This document shows positions 8,130 to 16,251 of a stretch of DNA of 64,000 nucleotides, one piece after another. Position numbers and translations under genes: made by a program. The DNA is from Nocardia brasiliensis NBRC 14402 (GTDB taxonomy: Bacteria > Actinomycetota > Actinomycetes > Mycobacteriales > Mycobacteriaceae). The stretch spans positions 124,001-188,000 of the forward strand of contig NZ_BAFT02000027.1 of the NCBI RefSeq assembly GCF_000308475.2, in the 5' to 3' direction. Positions within the stretch are counted from its first letter, which is position 1. Each line of letters starts with the position of its first letter. Below the pieces are notes generated by a model. The model had not been told where the DNA came from. It did not search any database and worked only from the letters and a program-made list of their open reading frames with translations.

Positions 8130-9842
8130 ATGACCACCGGCGACCCAGCCAAGACACCCACCGAACGCGTGAGCGCCGCATACCAGCGGATCGCCGAGGT
8201 GGACCGGCCCGAGGTATGGATCACGCTGCGCGACCAGCAGGCGGTCGCCGCCGACGCCGCGGCGATCGAAGCGCGGCTGGCCGCGGGCGCGGCGCTGCCG
8301 CTGGCCGGTCTGCTGGTCGCGGTCAAGGACAACATCGATGTGGCGGGCCTGCCGACCACGGCGGCGTGCCCCGAATTCGCCTACACCGCACAGCACACCG
8401 CGGCGGCGGTCGAGCGGCTGGTCGCGGCGGGCGCGATCGTGCTCGGCAAGACCAATCTCGACCAGTTCGCGACCGGTTTGGTCGGCACACGCAGCCCGTA
8501 CGGCGCGGTGCGCAACGCGCACGACCCGGCGCTGATCTCCGGCGGGTCCAGTTCGGGTTCGGCGGTGGCCGTCGCGCTGGGTATCGCCGATCTCGGGATC
8601 GGCACCGACACCGCCGGTTCCGGCCGCGTGCCCGCGGCCTATCACGGAATCGTCGGCGTCAAGGCGACATTGGGCATCATCCCGACGCACGGCGTGGTAC
8701 CCGCGTGCGCGGACTACGACGCGGTCACCGTCTTCGCCCGCGATCTCGACACGGCGGTGGCGGCAGCCGCGGTGATGTGCGGGCCCGAGCCACGCGATCC
8801 GCGCAGTCGCGCCTGGCCGGCCGATGTCCGGTTGGCGGCACCGGCGGCGGCGCGTATCGCGGTCCCGCGGGCCGCCGACCTCGTCGCACTGTGCGCACCG
8901 TATCGCGCAGCTTTCGCCAGAACTGTGGCCGCCGCAGCCGTTTCCGGCGCGAAGCTCGAAGAGGTCGACATCTCCGGCTTGCTCGACGCCGCGCGGTTGC
9001 TCTACGACGGCGCGATCGTCGCCGAACGCCATGCCGCGGTCGGCGAGTTCCTGGCCACCGCGCCCACCGGCGCGGACCCGACGGTCGCCGCGATCATCGA
9101 ATCCGCCGGTGCGACAACGGGTCCGGGATTCGCCGCAGATCTCGACACGCTGGCACGCGCCCGTGCGGCCGCCGCCGAACTACTGACGGACTACGACGCT
9201 CTGCTGCTGCCGACCACCACCGAGCATCCGAGTATTGCTGCGGTGCAGGCGGATCCGCTGGGTATCAATCGCCGGCTCGGCACCTACACGAACTTCTGCA
9301 ACCTGCTCGATCTGGCGGCCGTGGCGGTGCCGGGCGCGCCCACCGCCGACGGTGCGCCGTTCGGCGTCATGCTGGTGACCGCCACGTTCGCCGATCAGGT
9401 CGGCATCGATCTGGCCGCCCGCCTGCTCGGCGCCGAATCCGCGCCGCTGCTGGTACAGAGCGGTGTCGAACTCGCCGTCTTCGGCGCGCACCTGCGCGGT
9501 CAACCGCTGCACTGGCAGCTCGAGCAGATCGGGGCGCGCTTCGCCGGAGACGTCCACACGACCGACGCCTACCGCCTGACCGCATTGGACACCACGCCGC
9601 CGAAACCCGGACTCGTGCGGCACGGCGCGGGCCTGGGCGTCCCCATCGCCGGTGAGTTGTTCCGCGTCGCTACCGCCGGGCTGGGCGAGTTCCTGGCGGC
9701 CCTGCCCGCCCCCATGGCGCTGACCAGCATCGAACTGTCCGATGGCCGGTCGGTAATTGGTTTCGCGTGCACCTACGACGCCGCGGTCACCGGCACCGAC
9801 ATCACCTCGTTCGGCGGGTGGAAGGCCTATATCCAGCACTGA
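8130..9842 (+). CDS. atzF: Allophanate hydrolase
   Basis: A 570-residue amidase-signature enzyme that splits allophanate to ammonia and CO2 (EC 3.5.1.54), the last step of ATP-dependent urea or s-triazine/uracil nitrogen release. The Lys-cisSer-Ser triad is visible: Lys66 in VAVKDNID, Ser140 in GGSSSGSA, Ser164 in TAGSGR. The C-terminal domain (from about 440: LAVFGAHLRGQPLHWQLEQI...TSFGGWKAYI) is the AtzF/DUR1 type that distinguishes it from other amidases. The ATG at 8130 is chosen because it lies 46 bp past the GntR stop and starts homologous sequence. No urea carboxylase lies nearby, which is unusual. Confidence 0.92.
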   Translation: MTTGDPAKTPTERVSAAYQRIAEVDRPEVWITLRDQQAVAADAAAIEARLAAGAALPLAGLLVAVKDNIDVAGLPTTAACPEFAYTAQHTAAAVERLVAAGAIVLGKTNLDQFATGLVGTRSPYGAVRNAHDPALISGGSSSGSAVAVALGIADLGIGTDTAGSGRVPAAYHGIVGVKATLGIIPTHGVVPACADYDAVTVFARDLDTAVAAAAVMCGPEPRDPRSRAWPADVRLAAPAAARIAVPRAADLVALCAPYRAAFARTVAAAAVSGAKLEEVDISGLLDAARLLYDGAIVAERHAAVGEFLATAPTGADPTVAAIIESAGATTGPGFAADLDTLARARAAAAELLTDYDALLLPTTTEHPSIAAVQADPLGINRRLGTYTNFCNLLDLAAVAVPGAPTADGAPFGVMLVTATFADQVGIDLAARLLGAESAPLLVQSGVELAVFGAHLRGQPLHWQLEQIGARFAGDVHTTDAYRLTALDTTPPKPGLVRHGAGLGVPIAGELFRVATAGLGEFLAALPAPMALTSIELSDGRSVIGFACTYDAAVTGTDITSFGGWKAYIQH

Positions 9843-9876
9843 TCGCCTTTGAACGCTCGTCTTGAACATTTGTACT

Positions 9877-9911
9877 AGACATATGTCTCAGCCTGCTGTA
9901 GACATATGTCT
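9877..9911. promoter_or_regulatory. Two identical palindromic operators upstream of the monooxygenase
   Basis: AGACATATGTCT occurs at 9877-9888 and again at 9900-9911, the second extended to TAGACATATGTCTA. Centres are 23 bp apart, roughly two helical turns. Such 12-14 bp perfect palindromes are typical TetR- or MarR-type sites. The second copy contains an in-frame ATG at 9906, which argues against that codon as the start. Confidence 0.75.
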
Positions 9912-9941
9912 AAGACATTCGAGCAAGCAAGGGAACAGCAG

Positions 9942-11171
9942 ATGAGCACCCACACCCAGCCCCGCGTTCTCGTCGCCGGCGGCGGCATCGGCGGCAATGC
10001 CGTTGCGTTGCAACTACTTCGGGCCGGCATCCGGGCCACCGTGGTCGAGCGCGCCGTCGCACCGCGGCCGGGCGGACAAGCGGTCGACCTGCGGGGGCCG
10101 AGCGCCGAGGTCGCCGAACGGATGGGCCTGATGCCGGGCATCCGCGCCGTGCAGCTGGACGAGCGCGGCATGAAGTTCGTCGACGCCGCGGGACGCGACA
10201 TCGTCCGGATGCCGACCGAGCTGTTCGACGGCAAGGGCGCGATCGCCGAAATCGAGATCACCCGTGGGGATTTGAACCAGGTCCTGCTCGACGCGCTGGC
10301 GGCCGAGGGCGGCGTGGACTACCGCTACGGCGAGTGGATCACCCACGTCCGCCAGGACGGAACCGGCGTCGAAGTCACCTTCGCCTCGGGCACAAGCGCC
10401 CGCTACGACGTGCTGATCGGCGCGGACGGCCTGCACTCGGCCACCCGCCGGATGGTGTTCGGTCCCGAGGAACAGTTCTCCACCTACCTCGGCGGGTACA
10501 TGTCCTTCTTCACCATGCCCAGCGCCGCGGACGCGGAGGACCACTGGTTCACCATGCACTCACTGGTCGGCGCGGCCAATATCGGACTGCGCCCGGACGC
10601 CGACCCGGCCACCTCGAAGGCCCTGATCACGGTGCGCACGCCGGCCGACCCCGCGCTGCGCCGCGATGTCGTGGCCCAGCAGGACCTGCTCCGGCGCAAG
10701 CTGGCGGGCGGCGGCTGGGAGGCGGAGCGGATCGCCGCCGCGATGCCGGAGGCGACCGACTTCTATTTCGACGAGCTGGCGCGCATCGATATGCCCGCCT
10801 GGTCGCAGGGCCGGGTCGTGCTGCTCGGCGACGCGGGTTACTGCGGCTCGCCCCTGTCGGGGCAGGGCACCGCGATGGCGCTGCTCGGCGCCTACGTGCT
10901 GGCCGGTGAAATCGCCTCGCACGCCGCGGATCCCGAGCTGGCGCTGGCCCGCTACGAGGAGGTGCTGCGGCCGTTCATCGCGAAGGCGCAGGAACTCGCC
11001 CCCGGCGGCCTGAAGGCCATGACGCCCGCGACCGCGTTGGGCATCCGGGCAGGTCAGACGCTCAGCAAGCTGATGACCTCGAAGGTGCTGCGGCCGTTGA
11101 TGATGAAGATGTTCACCAAGACCGAGTCCTACGAGCTGCCCGAGTACCCGGCACACAGTACCGCGGGGTAG
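9942..11171 (+). CDS. FAD-dependent monooxygenase (TetX/PHBH-like)
   Basis: A 409-residue flavoprotein aromatic hydroxylase-type enzyme. It has the FAD motif VLVAGGGIGGNAVALQLLRAG with ERA at the end of strand 2, the DG-type motif YDVLIGADGLHSATR around the middle, and GRVVLLGDAGYCGSPLSGQGTAMALLGAYVLAGEI, the GD motif that contacts FAD ribityl. Family members hydroxylate aromatic or polyketide compounds or inactivate antibiotics such as tetracyclines and rifamycins; the substrate is not readable. ATG 9942 is preferred over ATG 9906 because AAGGGA lies upstream and because 9906 falls inside an operator. Confidence 0.88.
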   Translation: MSTHTQPRVLVAGGGIGGNAVALQLLRAGIRATVVERAVAPRPGGQAVDLRGPSAEVAERMGLMPGIRAVQLDERGMKFVDAAGRDIVRMPTELFDGKGAIAEIEITRGDLNQVLLDALAAEGGVDYRYGEWITHVRQDGTGVEVTFASGTSARYDVLIGADGLHSATRRMVFGPEEQFSTYLGGYMSFFTMPSAADAEDHWFTMHSLVGAANIGLRPDADPATSKALITVRTPADPALRRDVVAQQDLLRRKLAGGGWEAERIAAAMPEATDFYFDELARIDMPAWSQGRVVLLGDAGYCGSPLSGQGTAMALLGAYVLAGEIASHAADPELALARYEEVLRPFIAKAQELAPGGLKAMTPATALGIRAGQTLSKLMTSKVLRPLMMKMFTKTESYELPEYPAHSTAG

Positions 11172-11177
11172 CCAGGG

Positions 11178-11765
11178 CTACTCGACCACGGTCCGCTCGT
11201 CCAGCAGAAACGGAAGCACGAAGGTACGCAACATGGTTCGCTCTTCGTCTTCGCCGTCCCCGGGCAGTGTCAGCAGCGAGACCATGGCGCGGATCACCCA
11301 CTGGCCGACGCGTTGCGCCGCCTTCGCGGGCAGGCCGGGGCGGAATCCGGACACGAAGTCGGCAGCGAGCGCGTCCAGCACGGCGGACGAATTCGACAGC
11401 TGCGCAACGATTCCGGCATTGTCCGCGGCGAACCATACCGCCAGGTGCGGGGTCTTGCGCACCTCCGCGAGCAAGGCGGTGAGCCCGTCGAGCAAGCGGT
11501 CCGCCGGGTCCGTCGCCGCCGGGCGGGCCGGATCACGCCACACCCGTTCGACCACCTGGCGCGCCTCGCGCCCGGCGAAGGCCACGTACAGCGCCTGCCG
11601 ATTCTCGAAGTAGCGGTAGAGCGTCGCCCGCGAACACCCTGCGGCCTCGGCCACTTCGGCCATGCCGATACCGCTGACACCCTTTTCGATGAACAGCGCG
11701 CGGACCGCGTCGAGGATGCGCTCGCTCGCCAACTCCGCGCGACCGTCCGCCAGCCAGCCGCTCAT
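11178..11765 (-). CDS. TetR/AcrR family regulator (operon with P450)
   Basis: A 195-residue regulator with the TetR helix-turn-helix ILDAVRALFIEKGVSGIGMAEVAEAAGCSRATLYRYF near residues 17-51. Its ATG overlaps the stop of the upstream P450 gene (ATGA), so the two are translationally coupled. It ends 6 bp from the convergent monooxygenase. The likely operator is the inverted repeat at 13021-13036 in front of the P450, giving an autoregulated P450-regulator operon. Possible control of the neighbouring monooxygenase is less likely because the palindromes differ. Confidence 0.88.
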   Translation of the reverse strand: MSGWLADGRAELASERILDAVRALFIEKGVSGIGMAEVAEAAGCSRATLYRYFENRQALYVAFAGREARQVVERVWRDPARPAATDPADRLLDGLTALLAEVRKTPHLAVWFAADNAGIVAQLSNSSAVLDALAADFVSGFRPGLPAKAAQRVGQWVIRAMVSLLTLPGDGEDEERTMLRTFVLPFLLDERTVVE

Positions 11766-12988
11766 GCCGCGCACCGGAACGCGAGGGTGGTGGGCCGCCG
11801 GACATACGGTCCGGTCGCGTATTCGACCGAATCCATATCCACCACATAGTCGGGGAAGCGGTCGAGTAGTTCCTCCAACGCGACCCGGGCTTGCATACGG
11901 GCCACCGCGGCGCCGAGGCAATGGTGCGCCCCGTGGCCGAAGGTGAGGATGCGCTGCGGATTCCGCTCGATGTCGAGTTCGGCGGCGTCGGCGCCGAACG
12001 CCTGCTCGTCCCGGTTGGCGGAGCCGAAGACCAGGAGCACCTTGCGTCCGGCGGGAATCTCTTTGCCGCCCAGCTGAAGTGGTCGCGTCGCGGTGCGCGC
12101 CAAGCACTGCACCGGCGCGGTGAGCCGGGCGAATTCCTCGATGGCTACCCGGATCCGGTCCTTGTCCTCGACCAGCGCCGCCCGCTGGTCCGGATGTTGT
12201 TGCAGCAGTTGGACGGCACCCCCGAGCAGGCCCGTCGTGGTGTCGTTGCCCCCGGCCACCATGGTCCAGGTGTAGGCCAGGATCTGCACCAGGCCACGGA
12301 CATCGGCGTCGTCGGCCGCCATCCCGGCCTGCACGAGCAGCGACACCGTATCGTCGCCCGGATCGGTTCGGCGCCGCTTGATCAGCTCGGCGAAGTAACC
12401 CATCATCGCCATCGAGGCGGGCATCGCCTGGGTGCTCGCCCGATCGGTACTGCCCGCGACGACGGCGTCGGTCCAGCCGTCGAACCGGCCCCGGTCCGCG
12501 GCGGGCACGCCCAGGTAGTGCGCGACCACCATGCTCGGCAGCGGTTTGAACAGCCGCGCGACGATATCGCCCCCACCCTCGGCGGCGAGGCCGTCCAGCC
12601 GTTCGCGCACGAACTGCCGCACCACCGGCTCCACGTCGCGCACCTGGCGCGGCGTGAAGCCGCGGGCGACGAGTTTGCGAAAGTCGGTGTGCTCGGGCGG
12701 ATCCTGCATCACCAGCGGCGGATTGTCGGTGAGGCCGATCTGTTCCAGTTCGCCGTATTCCACGGTCAGTCCGTCGCGCGAGGAGTAGGTCTCGCTGTCG
12801 CGGGCGGCGGCGTACACGTGCTCGTGGGTGGTCAGCACCCAGTAGTCGCCGGCCGGGCGGGCCTGCGGCACCACGTGATGGACCGGATCCTGTGCGCGCA
12901 GCGCGGCATACATCTCCCACGGGGAAACCCAGGTGGGGCCGGAACGCAACTCGAAGACCGGAGCCGGGCGATACGCATCGATCAACAT
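11762..12988 (-). CDS. Cytochrome P450
   Basis: A 408-residue soluble bacterial P450. I-helix oxygen-activation motif AGGNDTT, K-helix ExxR in EEFARL, and heme-binding loop FGHGAHHCLG with the thiolate Cys357. The N-terminal DPPEHTDFRKLVARGFTPRQV segment (C-helix region) is typical of the steroid/terpene-type actinobacterial P450s such as CYP125-like and CYP188-like groups, but the substrate is not determinable. The frame is open upstream to 13390, but protein-like sequence begins at ATG 12988 (MLIDAYRPAP). No ferredoxin gene is adjacent, so electrons must come from elsewhere. Confidence 0.9.
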   Translation of the reverse strand: MLIDAYRPAPVFELRSGPTWVSPWEMYAALRAQDPVHHVVPQARPAGDYWVLTTHEHVYAAARDSETYSSRDGLTVEYGELEQIGLTDNPPLVMQDPPEHTDFRKLVARGFTPRQVRDVEPVVRQFVRERLDGLAAEGGGDIVARLFKPLPSMVVAHYLGVPAADRGRFDGWTDAVVAGSTDRASTQAMPASMAMMGYFAELIKRRRTDPGDDTVSLLVQAGMAADDADVRGLVQILAYTWTMVAGGNDTTTGLLGGAVQLLQQHPDQRAALVEDKDRIRVAIEEFARLTAPVQCLARTATRPLQLGGKEIPAGRKVLLVFGSANRDEQAFGADAAELDIERNPQRILTFGHGAHHCLGAAVARMQARVALEELLDRFPDYVVDMDSVEYATGPYVRRPTTLAFRCAA

Positions 12989-13020
12989 GTAGTGACGGTA
13001 AGACAAAATGACGAAAGTGT

Positions 13021-13036
13021 CTAGAACAAGTTCTAG
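13021..13036. promoter_or_regulatory. Inverted-repeat operator upstream of the P450-TetR operon
   Basis: CTAGAAC-AA-GTTCTAG has perfect 7-bp arms around 2 bp, 33 bp upstream of the P450 start. It is the best candidate binding site for the TetR protein encoded at the end of the same operon. Confidence 0.65.
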
Positions 13037-13520
13037 TCGCGCTGACCCGGACCGATCACCCTCCGAAACCGGTCCGGCCGCCCGTCCGACCCGAGACCAG
13101 CGCCTGCGCACCCCGTGGTTACCTTCGGCAGTGGCAATATCGAGTTGCCGGCCAGCTCCGGGAAGAGCCATCGAAGGCGTATGCCCGCGTCCCGAGTGGC
13201 CTACCGAGCCGGTCACCCCTCGTGGACCGGCCCGGCAGGCACTCTCAACCCCCGGGACCCGACCTGCCAACCCCTCGAAGACAGGTCGAGCCCCGTTCCC
13301 ACCCCCGGTGGTGGCTCTGCACCCCGTCAACCGGAGCACCCGGTGTATTCGGTGTGACTCAAACAATGCCGTCGGCGGCTTAGCACGCACTTAAGAACAC
13401 CTTGTAGGGGAAAAATTGCAGGTGATGGTGCCGATACGGCGACGAATGTGCGGAGTTTGTAGCACGCGGTCCCGGATAGCCGATGATGGAGACAAGTGCG
13501 CCAAGGAGATTGGAACGACG
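13037..13520. other. Intergenic stretch without a supportable gene
   Basis: Between the P450 operator and the small ORF at 13521 no reading frame has protein-like composition on either strand. The part from about 13390 (TTAAGAACACC...GGGGAAAAATT) is less GC-rich and is the likely promoter region of the small ORF. No RNA structure was recognised. Confidence 0.5.
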
Positions 13521-13580
13521 ATGGAAACCGTGGTGGTCTGGGTATTGGCCTGTGTGCTGTATTGGTGGGGCCTGCTGTAG
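13521..13580 (+). CDS. Tiny hydrophobic peptide, 19 residues
   Basis: An ATG-to-TAG reading frame encodes METVVVWVLACVLYWWGLL, a single hydrophobic stretch long enough to span or dip into the membrane, with one Cys and three Trp. AAGGAG lies 12 nt upstream and GGA 6 nt upstream. A strong hairpin begins 15 nt after the stop, so the stretch has the layout of a complete monocistronic gene. No neighbour within 400 bp on the same strand could supply the promoter. Function unknown; it could be a small membrane protein, or the ORF of a small RNA. Existence of the peptide is inference from layout. Confidence 0.5.
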   Translation: METVVVWVLACVLYWWGLL

Positions 13581-13594
13581 CAGCCGGCCGGAAA

Positions 13595-13616
13595 GCCTGG
13601 TCCACCCGGACCAGGC
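13595..13616 (+). terminator. Hairpin terminator after the 19-codon ORF
   Basis: Perfect 9-bp stem GCCTGGTCC/GGACCAGGC with loop ACCC, 15 nt past the TAG at 13578-13580. It also faces the MFS gene's 3' end at 13795, but 180 bp away, so it most plausibly serves the small ORF. Confidence 0.65.
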
Positions 13617-13794
13617 CTACTACATGCGGTCGTAGACGTTCGCGCCGAGACCGGGGGAAGTAGTCGCGGCGCACCCCTACCACAGCAGGCTGCCCACCCG
13701 CCCCCGGTTCCACCGAACAACGTCGACTCACCCGCCGCGCAACGCACCCGCGCCCCCGGCGAAAGTGCCGGAGGCGCAGTGAGATTCGGCAGAT

Positions 13795-15345
13795 TCAGCG
13801 GTCCACGCCGACGGGCTCCGGCGCGATCTTCTCCCCCTCCTCCGAATGGTCTGCGCGCCCGCCACGTTCACGCATCAGCACCAGCGCCAGGGCGGCCGCG
13901 CCGAGCACGGCGCAGGCGCCCGCGACGAACGTGGTGGACATGGCGACGGTGAACGCGGACCGTGCGGCGGCGGCCAGTGCACCGTCACCGGTGGCGCCCG
14001 CCACGGCCAATGCGTCGGAGATGGCTTCCCTGGCGTGTTCCGGTGCGGTGTCCGGCATTTGGCCGGTGTAACTACCGGCCAGCACCGCGCCGAGGATGGC
14101 GACACCGAGCGCGGCACCCGCCTGCTGGATGGTGTCGTTGAGTGCGGAGCCGACGCCGGCGTGATCCCCGGGCACCGCGCTCATCAGCGCGCCGATCGCG
14201 GCGGGCATGGCCAGACCCATACCGCTGCCGAGCAGCGCCAGCGCCACCGCGGGCAGCCAGAAGCTCTCGTCCACGTCCAGTGTCGCCAGCACGCCGAACC
14301 CGCTCGCGGTGATCACCAGGCCGGTCGCCACAATCCACCGGTTGCCGACCTGGCCGGCCAGCGACGCCCCGATTCCGTTGCACACCAGCACCGCGACGGC
14401 CATCGGCGTGAACGCGAACGCGGTCTGCGTCGGCGTGTACTCGAGCACGAATTGCAGGTACTGGGTCAGCACCAGCAGCAGTCCGCCGCTGGCGAAGGTC
14501 AGCAGCACCAGCGAGAAGCTGGAGCCGGTGAAGATCCGGTTGCGGAACAACTCCAGCGGCACCATCGGCGACTCGGTACTCAGCTCACGAATCACAAAGC
14601 CCGCCAACGAGATCACCGCGATCACCAATGCCGTCAAGGTGCCCCGCGCGGTGAATCCGTCGATCGGGGTGACGATGATGGTCCACACCAGCGCGGTCAT
14701 CCCGACCACCGAGAGCAGCATGCCCGGTAGGTCCGGCTTGCGCCACGGCCCCCTGGATTCGGGCATCAGCACGAACGCCGCGATGATCGCCACCACCACG
14801 ATGGGCACGTTCAACACGAACACCGAGCCCCACCAGAAGTGATCCAGCAGGAAGCCGCCGAACACCGGTCCGCCGACCATGCCGACCACGGAGACCGCGC
14901 TCCACGCGCCGATCGCCTTCGGCCGCTCCTGCTCGTCGAAGACGGTGATCAGGATCGACAGCGTGCTCGGCATGATCAACGCGCCGCCGATCCCCATCAG
15001 CACCCGGCCGCCGATCAGCAGCTCCGAGGTGGTGGCGAAGGCCGCGAGCCCCGACGCCGCGCCGAACAGGAACAGGCCGATGACCATCACCAGCCGGCGG
15101 CCGTACCGGTCGGACAGGCTGCCGGAGGTGAGCAGCAGTCCGGCGAAAACCAGGATGTAGGAGTCGATGATCCACTGAATGTCCTGCGCGCCCGCGCCCA
15201 GGTCGGTGGCGATCTGCGGGATCGCCACATTCAGCACCATATTGTCGATGACCAGCACCAATGAGCTGAAGCACAGCACGATCAGAATGAGCCAGCGGCG
15301 CGGATCACGCGCCGCGACTGCCACCTCTTCGGTCGATTCGGTCAT
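13795..15345 (-). CDS. MFS drug efflux transporter, DHA2 (EmrB/QacA) family
   Basis: A 516-residue integral membrane protein with 14 predicted helices. The DHA2 signatures are visible: VLVIDNMVLNVAIPQIATDLGA in helix 1, SYILVFAGLLLTSGSLSDRYGRR (motif A between helices 2 and 3), GPVFGGFLLDHFWWGSVFVLNVPI (motif C and following), and ending in a hydrophilic tail. Family members export dyes, antiseptics and antibiotics with proton antiport. ATG 15345 is preferred over upstream codons because AAAGGG precedes it. It is divergent from a TetR gene, which probably represses it. Confidence 0.92.
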   Translation of the reverse strand: MTESTEEVAVAARDPRRWLILIVLCFSSLVLVIDNMVLNVAIPQIATDLGAGAQDIQWIIDSYILVFAGLLLTSGSLSDRYGRRLVMVIGLFLFGAASGLAAFATTSELLIGGRVLMGIGGALIMPSTLSILITVFDEQERPKAIGAWSAVSVVGMVGGPVFGGFLLDHFWWGSVFVLNVPIVVVAIIAAFVLMPESRGPWRKPDLPGMLLSVVGMTALVWTIIVTPIDGFTARGTLTALVIAVISLAGFVIRELSTESPMVPLELFRNRIFTGSSFSLVLLTFASGGLLLVLTQYLQFVLEYTPTQTAFAFTPMAVAVLVCNGIGASLAGQVGNRWIVATGLVITASGFGVLATLDVDESFWLPAVALALLGSGMGLAMPAAIGALMSAVPGDHAGVGSALNDTIQQAGAALGVAILGAVLAGSYTGQMPDTAPEHAREAISDALAVAGATGDGALAAAARSAFTVAMSTTFVAGACAVLGAAALALVLMRERGGRADHSEEGEKIAPEPVGVDR

Positions 15346-15438
15346 GTTCGTGAACCCTTTCGGATAAGCCTCACCGCACACCGTGCGTATATCCGAACAC
15401 TGTACGGTCGGCGAACATCGTGCGCAATACCCAACAGC

Positions 15439-15454
15439 GTGCGGTCATCCGCAC
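15439..15454. promoter_or_regulatory. Palindrome between MFS and TetR genes
   Basis: GTGCGG-TCAT-CCGCAC lies between the divergent starts at 15345 and 15507. Related GTGCG/CCGCAC words recur at about 15375-15395 and 15420, suggesting more than one binding site for the TetR protein. Confidence 0.55.
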
Positions 15455-15506
15455 GATGTGCGGTCCCGGCGGCTATGCTGAGCCGAAGCCCGAAAGGAGC
15501 AGACGC

Positions 15507-16244
15507 ATGCCGGCGAAGGAACAACCGATCGCTTCCGTGTGGGCGCGGCCGCGTAAACCGCGACGCGAACAGCCCGCGCTCAGCCGCGAGCAGATCGTGG
15601 CGGCGGCGCTCGAACTGCTGGACAGCGCGGGCTTCGAAGCGCTGAGCATGCGAAAACTCGGGGCCGAACTCAATGCGGGCGCGACCTCGCTGTACACCCA
15701 CGTGGCCAATCGAGACGAGCTGATCGAACTGGTCGCCGACGCCGCGCTGGGCGCACTGCCGGTTCCCGATCCGGCAGACCCGCGCGGCTGGCGTGCGGCG
15801 GTCACCGATTTCACTGTCGCACTGCGCCGTACCATGCTGCGGCACCCGTGGCTTTCATCGATGATCGGCGAGATCGGCACCCTGTACCTGGGGCCCAACA
15901 TGATGCGGGGCACCGACGGCTTTCTCGGTGTGCTGGAGCGGGCCGGAATGGATTCGGCCACCGCCGATCTCGCGATGAGCACCGTCCTCGGCTACGCCTT
16001 CGGCATCACCATGTCCGAAGCCGCCTCGCTCCGGGTGGTGCAGCGCAGCGGCCTCAGCGAAACGCAGTGGTACGCCAGCATCTGGCCGGCCGCCGAGTCC
16101 GCCGCCCGCGGCTATCCGTATCTGCACAAACGCTATGCCGCACCGCCCACGGAGGACCTGTCGGCCGAACGCGACGAATTGTTCGTCCGCCAGCTGGAAT
16201 TCATCCTCGACGGCCTGGAAGGCGCACTGCGCCGAGCGGATTGA
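15507..16244 (+). CDS. TetR family regulator of the divergent MFS pump
   Basis: A 245-residue TetR protein of the TetR_C subclass: LSREQIVAAALELLDSAGFEALSMRKLGAELNAGATSLYTHVANRDEL forms the DNA-binding domain at about residues 25-72, followed by a tetracycline-repressor-like ligand domain. ATG 15507 has GAAAGGAG 8-9 nt upstream. Divergent from the DHA2 efflux gene, so it is most likely that pump's substrate-responsive repressor. Ends 7 bp from the convergent serine hydrolase gene. Confidence 0.9.
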   Translation: MPAKEQPIASVWARPRKPRREQPALSREQIVAAALELLDSAGFEALSMRKLGAELNAGATSLYTHVANRDELIELVADAALGALPVPDPADPRGWRAAVTDFTVALRRTMLRHPWLSSMIGEIGTLYLGPNMMRGTDGFLGVLERAGMDSATADLAMSTVLGYAFGITMSEAASLRVVQRSGLSETQWYASIWPAAESAARGYPYLHKRYAAPPTEDLSAERDELFVRQLEFILDGLEGALRRAD

Positions 16245-16251
16245 ACGAGCG

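Noticed and set aside
13115..13357. 80-codon GTG frame in the P450-MFS gap
   Set aside because: Low-complexity Pro/Arg/Ser sequence, no ribosome site, no protein-like pattern.
13483..13635. Alternative 50-codon frame (MMETSAPRRL..., with CC-rich middle) over the mini-gene
   Set aside because: It runs through the terminator hairpin, has no ribosome site and its composition is Arg/Trp/Cys-random; the 19-codon frame ends before the hairpin.
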